Positions 60,476-64,000 of a DNA stretch of 64,000 nucleotides are shown piece by piece. The DNA lies in NCBI RefSeq assembly GCF_003259195.1, contig NZ_QJPK01000004.1, forward strand, positions 108,360 to 172,359. The letters are read 5' to 3'. This stretch comes from Paracoccus sediminilitoris. Lineage in GTDB: Bacteria > Pseudomonadota > Alphaproteobacteria > Rhodobacterales > Rhodobacteraceae. The notes beneath the pieces are model-generated. The model was given only the letters and a program-made list of their open reading frames with translations. It searched no databases and was not told where the DNA came from. Positions within the stretch are counted from its first letter, which is position 1. The number at the start of each line of letters is the position of its first letter. The position numbers were made by a program, and so were the translations under genes.

Positions 60476-61299
60476 GACAGCCACTCGGGCGTCAGGGTGC
60501 CGCGGAAGACCAATGCCGTCGGTCCCTCCATCCAGACGCCGTCATCGCGCCAGTCGATCAGCAGCTGCCCGCCCGGCACGTTGACGGTCACGCGCCGCCC
60601 GGTCAGCCCGCGCCGCGCGGCCGCGACGACCGCCGCACAGGAACAGGAGCCCGATGCCAGCGTCGGGCCGGTGCCACGTTCCCAGATGCGCAGCAGGATT
60701 TCACTGTCGGACAGGATCTGCACGATCTCGACATTGGTGCGCTGCGGGTAAAGCGGATGATGTTCATGGTCGGGGCCGAAGCGGTCCAGATCGACCGCCT
60801 GCGCGTTATTCACGAAGAAGGTGATGTGCGGATTGCCCATCCCCGTCGCCACCGGGTCGCCGTCGATCGGCAGGTGGTCGATGTCCACGTCCCGCGCCAA
60901 GGGGATCGCCTGCCAGTCCAGCACCGGCGGGCCCATGTTCACCCGCGTCATGCCGCCACCCGCATCCTCGGCCAGCAGCATCCCGTGATCGGTGCGCAGG
61001 GTCAGCGCGGTCTTGCCCGTTTCGTCCATCAGCAGCCGCGCAATGCAGCGCGTCGCGTTGCCGCAAGCCGCGCTGAGCGAACCGTCGGCATTCCAGAACA
61101 CAAGGCGCGCATCGGCATCATCGCAGTCCTCGATGGCTGCCAGCTGGTCGAAGCCGACGCCGCGATGGCGGTCGGCGATGCGCGCGACCAGACCCGCGTC
61201 GGGACGTGCCATCCCGCCGCGCAAGTCGATCACTGTGAAGTCGTTGCCCAGCCCGTGCATTTTCAGGAAGGGCATTCCGGTCGGGGATGCATGCGTCAT
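60472..61299 (-). CDS. dapF: diaminopimelate epimerase
   Basis: 275 aa cofactor-free epimerase that makes meso-diaminopimelate for lysine and peptidoglycan. MHGLGNDFTVIDLRGG, FWNADGSLSAACGNATRCIA (first catalytic Cys), MGNPHITFFVNN and GPTLASGSCSCAAVVAAARR (second Cys) are standard. The start is ATG 61299 (a second in-frame ATG at 61275, MPFLKMHGLGNDF, is nearer to the fold). Coupled to mtaB. Confidence 0.97.
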   Translation of the reverse strand: MTHASPTGMPFLKMHGLGNDFTVIDLRGGMARPDAGLVARIADRHRGVGFDQLAAIEDCDDADARLVFWNADGSLSAACGNATRCIARLLMDETGKTALTLRTDHGMLLAEDAGGGMTRVNMGPPVLDWQAIPLARDVDIDHLPIDGDPVATGMGNPHITFFVNNAQAVDLDRFGPDHEHHPLYPQRTNVEIVQILSDSEILLRIWERGTGPTLASGSCSCAAVVAAARRGLTGRRVTVNVPGGQLLIDWRDDGVWMEGPTALVFRGTLTPEWLS

Positions 61300-61394
61300 G
61301 CCGCGCGATATAGTCCCCGTGAAATGAATTTGCCAGCATCCAGTTTTTTCCGCTTGACGCCACCAGCCACCCCTCCTAGTAACCGCCTCGTGTT

Positions 61395-61470
61395 GGGCCC
61401 ATAGCTCAGTTGGTAGAGCAACTGACTTTTAATCAGTGGGTCACAGGTTCGAATCCTGTTGGGCTCACCA
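61395..61470 (+). tRNA. tRNA-Lys (anticodon TTT), copy 1
   Basis: 76 nt with encoded CCA. Acceptor GGGCCCA / TGGGCTC (one G-T pair), D arm GCTC-AGTTGGTA-GAGC, anticodon stem CTGAC? with loop containing TTT (CTGACTTTTAATCAG), and T arm ACAGG-TTCGAAT-CCTGT. It is identical to the copy 145 bp downstream. Confidence 0.97.
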
Positions 61471-61539
61471 CTGAAATTCCTATAGTTTCAAAGAGATGCC
61501 TTGACCCTCCGGGCCGGTGCCCTTATGAGACTTTTGTGT

Positions 61540-61615
61540 GGGCCCATAGCTCAGTTGGTAGAGCAACTGACTTTTAATCAGTGGGTCACAGGTTCGAATC
61601 CTGTTGGGCTCACCA
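61540..61615 (+). tRNA. tRNA-Lys (anticodon TTT), copy 2
   Basis: Identical in sequence to the first copy, including the CCA end; the two are separated by a 69-bp spacer. The last 17 bases (TCCTGTTGGGCTCACCA, 61599-61615) recur at 63304-63320, which suggests that this copy is, or was, an integration target. Confidence 0.97.
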
Positions 61616-61702
61616 CTGAACATCAGTTTTCCTTTCCCAAAGGTGGCCGCAGGAATTCGGACCGGTCGCTAAGCCCTGGCGATTGACGAAGGACTGATCT
61701 GC

Positions 61703-61990
61703 ATAACGAAACGGAAGCGCTATTCGGCGGAGTTCAAGGCGAAGGTGGCTCTTAAAAGCCATTCGCGAGGAGCTGACGACAGCTGAACTGGCAAAGAAGT
61801 ATGACATCCACCCCACCATGATCACGGGCTGGAAGAGAACAGCAATCGAGAACATGGGCTCGGCCTTTGGCAGTGGTGCGCCCGCCGCACCGCAGATTTC
61901 TGCGGATGAGGTCGAAAAGCTGCATGCCAAGATCGGCCAGTTGGTTGTGGAACGCGATTTTTTGTCCGCAGTCTCATTCTCGGCACTGGA
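61703..61990 (+). pseudogene. IS3-family transposase OrfA remnant
   Basis: Reads as a helix-turn-helix OrfA: TKRKRYSAEFKAKVA, then after a shift AIREELTTAELAKKYDIHPT and EVEKLHAKIGQLVVERDFLS. The expected ATG is ATA at 61703-61705, and an extra A in the run at 61754-61757 changes the frame from 61703 to that of ATG 61818. The end is also poorly defined. OrfA would bind the inverted repeats; it should not be functional here. Confidence 0.75.
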
Positions 61991-62001
61991 GGCAAAAAGC
62001 G

Positions 62002-62832
62002 GTGAATCAGGATCACCCCGATCTCAGCGTCCGGCGGCAATGCAGCCTGCTGTCACTGGCGCGCTCTGGTCTTTATTACCAGCCGCGCGGTGAAAGCGCC
62101 GAGAACCTGAAGTTCATGGAGGTCATCGACCGGCAGTTCCTCGAGACGCCGTGGTATGGCTCGCGGCAAATGGCCCGCCATATGCAACGAGAGGGACATC
62201 GATGCGGACGTCATCGGGTCCGTCGGTTGATGAAGCTCATGCGGCCTGTGCCAATCTATCAGGAGCCGAAGACCAGCAAGAAGCATCCAGAGCACAGGAT
62301 TTACCCTTGCCTTCTTAGGGGCCTGTCCATCACCCGCCCCAATCAGGTCTGGTACACCGACATCAGTTATATCCCCATGCGCCGGGGGTTCCTCGATCTG
62401 GTCGCCATCATGGACTGGCACAGTCGCAGGGTGCTGAGCTGGCGGCTGTCGAACTCCATGGACGCAGGTTTCTGTGTCGAGGCCTTGAAGGAAGCACTGG
62501 CCAAATACGGGCCGCCCGAAATCTGTAACTCCGATCAAGGTTCTCAATTCACCAGCACCGAGTTCACCGAGGTGCTGCTGGATGCAAAAGTGAAGATTTC
62601 CATGGATGGGCGTGGCCGCTGGATCGACAACCGCATGATCGAAAGGCTGTTGCGTTCCCTCAAATACGAATGCGTCTACCTGAACGCCTTTGAGGCCGGT
62701 TCCGAGGCCCGCAGGGGGATCGGCGCCTGGATCAGTTACTATGACGAAAAACGTTCACACTCATCGCACGGGTTGCTGACGCCCACTGAAACCTATGATA
62801 CTGCCAACCCGAACCTGAGAGCCGCCGCCTGA
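62002..62832 (+). CDS. IS3-family transposase OrfB (DDE integrase core)
   Basis: 276 aa from GTG 62002 (VNQDHPDLSVRRQCSLLSLA). An HTH_21-type N-terminus (TPWYGSRQMARHMQREGHRC) precedes the rve integrase core with the DDE residues in VWYTDISYIPMRRGF, ICNSDQGSQFTSTEF and DNRMIERLLRSLKYE, ending SHGLLTPTETYDTANPNL. In intact relatives it is made as an OrfAB fusion by a -1 frameshift; here its frame is +1 to the remaining OrfA frame, so a further indel is likely and a functional fusion is doubtful. The catalytic core itself looks complete. Confidence 0.9.
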   Translation: MNQDHPDLSVRRQCSLLSLARSGLYYQPRGESAENLKFMEVIDRQFLETPWYGSRQMARHMQREGHRCGRHRVRRLMKLMRPVPIYQEPKTSKKHPEHRIYPCLLRGLSITRPNQVWYTDISYIPMRRGFLDLVAIMDWHSRRVLSWRLSNSMDAGFCVEALKEALAKYGPPEICNSDQGSQFTSTEFTEVLLDAKVKISMDGRGRWIDNRMIERLLRSLKYECVYLNAFEAGSEARRGIGAWISYYDEKRSHSSHGLLTPTETYDTANPNLRAAA

Positions 62833-62897
62833 CATGAAACCCATGCCAAAGCTTAGCGAGGCGGCAAACTGGTCGAAAACTCCAGACCACCTCTGTT

Positions 62898-63077
62898 CGA
62901 GATGGTCCGCTTGAAGCTGGTCTCGCTCAGCTCCGTGTGGCGCCGAACGAACCCCTTGGAGCACCAGATGCCCGAGCCGTCATCGCTGGCATTGTTGGCC
63001 AGGAACATGGTGATCTGCTTGCGGACGGCACTGCCGAAACGGTACTCATGGCAATGGGCCTCTACGACGTAGCTCAT
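62898..63077 (-). pseudogene. helix-turn-helix domain protein truncated by the IS
   Basis: The first 60 codons of a minus-strand gene: ATG 63077 with a strong GGAGG ribosome site 7 nt upstream, then SAVRKQITMFLANNASDDGS, GIWCSKGFVRRHTELSETSF and KRTIS. This matches the N-terminal winged-helix seen in phage/plasmid replication-type and regulatory proteins (ASDDG, then T-E-L-S-E-x-S-F-K-R-T). After residue 60 the frame continues into the IS end for 14 codons and stops at 62853. The rest of the gene is not seen on the other side of the IS within the window. Confidence 0.7.
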
Positions 63078-63639
63078 GGCCGGTCCTCCGTGAGGCTTGC
63101 GCCAGTGGCGGAGGGGGCGTAGGCTGTTGATGTCGAAAGACATTCTTTGTTGTCGGGTGGAGTGCCAGCTACCCCGGCAATTTTGTTTGGGGCTCCGGGG
63201 GCGTCCGGATGGTTCGTCAGACCCTGAATTTCGTCAATAAAATCAAAGGAAATGTTGTGGGGGTCCGCCAGAGTAACCCCTTGATTTGCAACAAAGCGCA
63301 GACTCCTGTTGGGCTCACCATCTAATTCCTCGAATTGTCGATCGTCTGGCTGCAGACGACGCATGGTTCGCCACCTGTTCCGCCGCAGGGTCGCCCTTGG
63401 CACCTTGGCGCTCTGCTGCAAAGTAGAAAAAACTATCCCAAAAGCCATGATGTCCATGACCCGCGTTTGGCCTATTGTGGCAGTGTTGGGCACCTGATCA
63501 GGGTGTGAGGGCCTTGATCTTGTCGCTCATCGCAGTCGCAACGCAATCTGTCTTCCGGCATGATATATCTGTAAAGATATGTTGATGTATCCGTAAGGCC
63601 ATATGTAAAGCGTCCTAAATTGTAAGTGGTGACCAGGTT
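63078..63639. other. non-coding or decayed region containing the tRNA-Lys-end duplicate
   Basis: About 560 bp without a gene I can support. Open frames here have no recognisable family and no good ribosome site. It contains the 17-bp tRNA-Lys 3'-end copy (63304-63320). A short A/T-rich stretch follows, including the small inverted repeat ATATCT/AGATAT near 63565-63580. The base composition is lower in GC than the core chromosome. Confidence 0.5.
63304..63320 (+). repeat. direct repeat of the tRNA-Lys 3' end (candidate att site)
   Basis: TCCTGTTGGGCTCACCA is identical to the last 17 bases of both tRNA-Lys genes (61599-61615 for the nearer one). Flanking bases differ on both sides. Copies of a tRNA 3' end at the far side of a foreign segment are the usual trace of integrase-mediated insertion. 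Confidence 0.75.
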
Positions 63640-63810
63640 ATGCAGGATAAGAAGCAAGTAAGCTTCAATACCCGTTCGTTGAATGTCCTTCCGTCGGGGG
63701 GGATCGAATACAACGAAAGGGTCTGGCGAAAATGGGCGGTCCAGCTGAGATCGGACGGGCTGCTCAGCGTAACCATCTCCGATGCGCTACATCTCGAGGC
63801 CGCCGAGTAG
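63640..63810 (+). CDS. small hypothetical protein
   Basis: 56 aa from ATG 63640 to TAG 63808-63810: MQDKKQVSFNTRSLNVLPSG, then IEYNERVWRKWAVQLRSDGL and LSVTISDALHLEAAE. The only ribosome site is a weak CCAGG. The amphipathic middle and a hairpin after the stop (63838-63872) are in favour; size, lower GC and lack of a known family are against. Candidate only. Confidence 0.35.
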   Translation: MQDKKQVSFNTRSLNVLPSGGIEYNERVWRKWAVQLRSDGLLSVTISDALHLEAAE

Positions 63811-63837
63811 GTCCCGATCATGTCGGCATCCTGGTCG

Positions 63838-63872
63838 CGGGGCGCGTGTCATCCTGAATAGCACGCGCCCCG
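63838..63872 (+). terminator. hairpin, possible terminator
   Basis: An 11-bp stem (CGGGGCGCGTG / CACGCGCCCCG) with a 13-nt loop, 27 nt after the small reading frame. There is no T-run, so termination is uncertain. Confidence 0.4.
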
Positions 63873-63889
63873 TGCAGTTGATCGTCTAG

Positions 63890-64000
63890 GCTCCAGACCC
63901 ATTGATTTCAGTCCGTTGCGGTGATTCAGGCTTCGCAAGGAGACCTGCTCTATGAGCAATCTTTACTGGCTGGCCGAGGCGCAGATTGAGCGCCTGAAAC
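63890..64000 (+). mobile_element. left end of an IS5-family insertion sequence (partial)
   Basis: GGCTCCAGACCCATTGATTT at about 63890 has the look of an IS5-type terminal repeat, and the start of a transposase gene follows about 60 bp later. The preceding CTAG could be part of the target site. The element continues beyond the window, so the opposite end cannot be checked. Confidence 0.6.
63952..64000 (+). CDS. IS5-family transposase, N-terminal fragment
   Basis: ATG 63952 with AAGGAGACCTGCTCT upstream starts MSNLYWLAEAQIERLK, which is the usual beginning of IS5/IS1182-like (DUF4096) transposases, where this short segment precedes a PFFPKSHG-type line. Only 16 codons lie in the window. Confidence 0.75.
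   Translation, partial: MSNLYWLAEAQIERLK

Larger units (their letters stand above)
61616..62897 (+). mobile_element. decayed IS3-family insertion sequence
   Basis: An IS3-type element with a broken orfA and an intact-looking orfB. The right end is fixed by the point where the host gene frame (helix-turn-helix protein on the minus strand) is interrupted, about 62897. A plausible terminal motif on that side is GAGGTGGTCTGGAGTTTT (minus strand). I cannot find its inverted copy next to the tRNA, so the left end is not resolved and may be truncated; 61616 marks only the first base after the tRNA. Codon usage and GC content are lower than the core genes before it. Confidence 0.75.

Noticed and set aside
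63074..63493. A 139-codon minus-strand frame over the tRNA-end repeat
   Set aside because: It overlaps the helix-turn-helix gene start and the att-like repeat, has no family or ribosome site, and its residues look random.

Overview
The window is high-GC alphaproteobacterial chromosome. Gene content and order (histone-deacetylase-like gene, xseB, ispA, dxs; ctpA, envC, gpmI, rlmH, rsfS; a compact alpha-type flagellar cluster; bioBFDA) point to Rhodobacterales, most likely Paracoccus or a close relative. That is an inference from gene content; no rRNA operon or species marker lies in the window. Nearly all of 1-61300 is densely packed core chromosome with many 1-8 base stop/start overlaps.

Layout. 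1-5565: start of an acyl-CoA synthetase gene (-), a hybrid histidine kinase and its OmpR-type regulator (+), an aldehyde dehydrogenase (-) and a 1-Cys peroxiredoxin (+). 5566-7991: three small sugar-transferase-like genes (-). 8011-10693: pnp and rpsO, each with a hairpin terminator. 10852-12770: an anchored RTX protein, a DUF1643 gene with a stop at codon 4, rpmJ and tRNA-Val. 12931-15624: N-formylglutamate amidohydrolase, a NUDIX protein, a membrane protein and pyrF. 15788-20550: clpB behind a heat-shock-type promoter, a nitronate monooxygenase-like gene, msrB and msrA. 20672-25907: an RND efflux operon with two adaptor genes. 25975-28848: kynU divergent from a kynurenine-formamidase-like hydrolase, then an aldo/keto reductase. 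29000-32598: DUF421 membrane protein with a zinc ribbon, an unknown protein, a MltB-type transglycosylase, bluB and rppH. 32604-37691: ctpA, an EnvC-like factor, gpmI, rlmH and rsfS. 38031-41073: leuC, leuD and a secreted phosphatase-fold protein. 41059-45173: the biotin genes bioB-bioF-bioD-bioA.

45238-55175 is a flagellar export, basal-body and stator cluster in two divergent operons. The minus arm is fliL, a DUF6468-like gene, motE-like, motA, an 84-aa unknown, flhA, fliR, flhB and a fliJ-like gene. The plus arm is fliF, fliH-like, fliN and fliP. 55166-61299 holds dxs, ispA, xseB, a histone-deacetylase-fold enzyme, mtaB and dapF: isoprenoid precursors, DNA repair, tRNA modification and lysine/peptidoglycan precursor synthesis.

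61395-64000 is different and accessory. Two identical tRNA-Lys genes are followed by a decayed IS3-family element inserted in a helix-turn-helix gene. A 17-bp copy of the tRNA-Lys 3' end lies 1.7 kb downstream, which suggests the scar of an element that integrated at the tRNA. The window ends inside the start of an IS5-like transposase. I found no CRISPR array, rRNA gene or complete defence or secretion system. The best leads are the tRNA-Lys scar, the DUF1643 nonsense codon, the probable CTG start of rsfS and the unassigned small proteins in the flagellar and DUF421 neighbourhoods.
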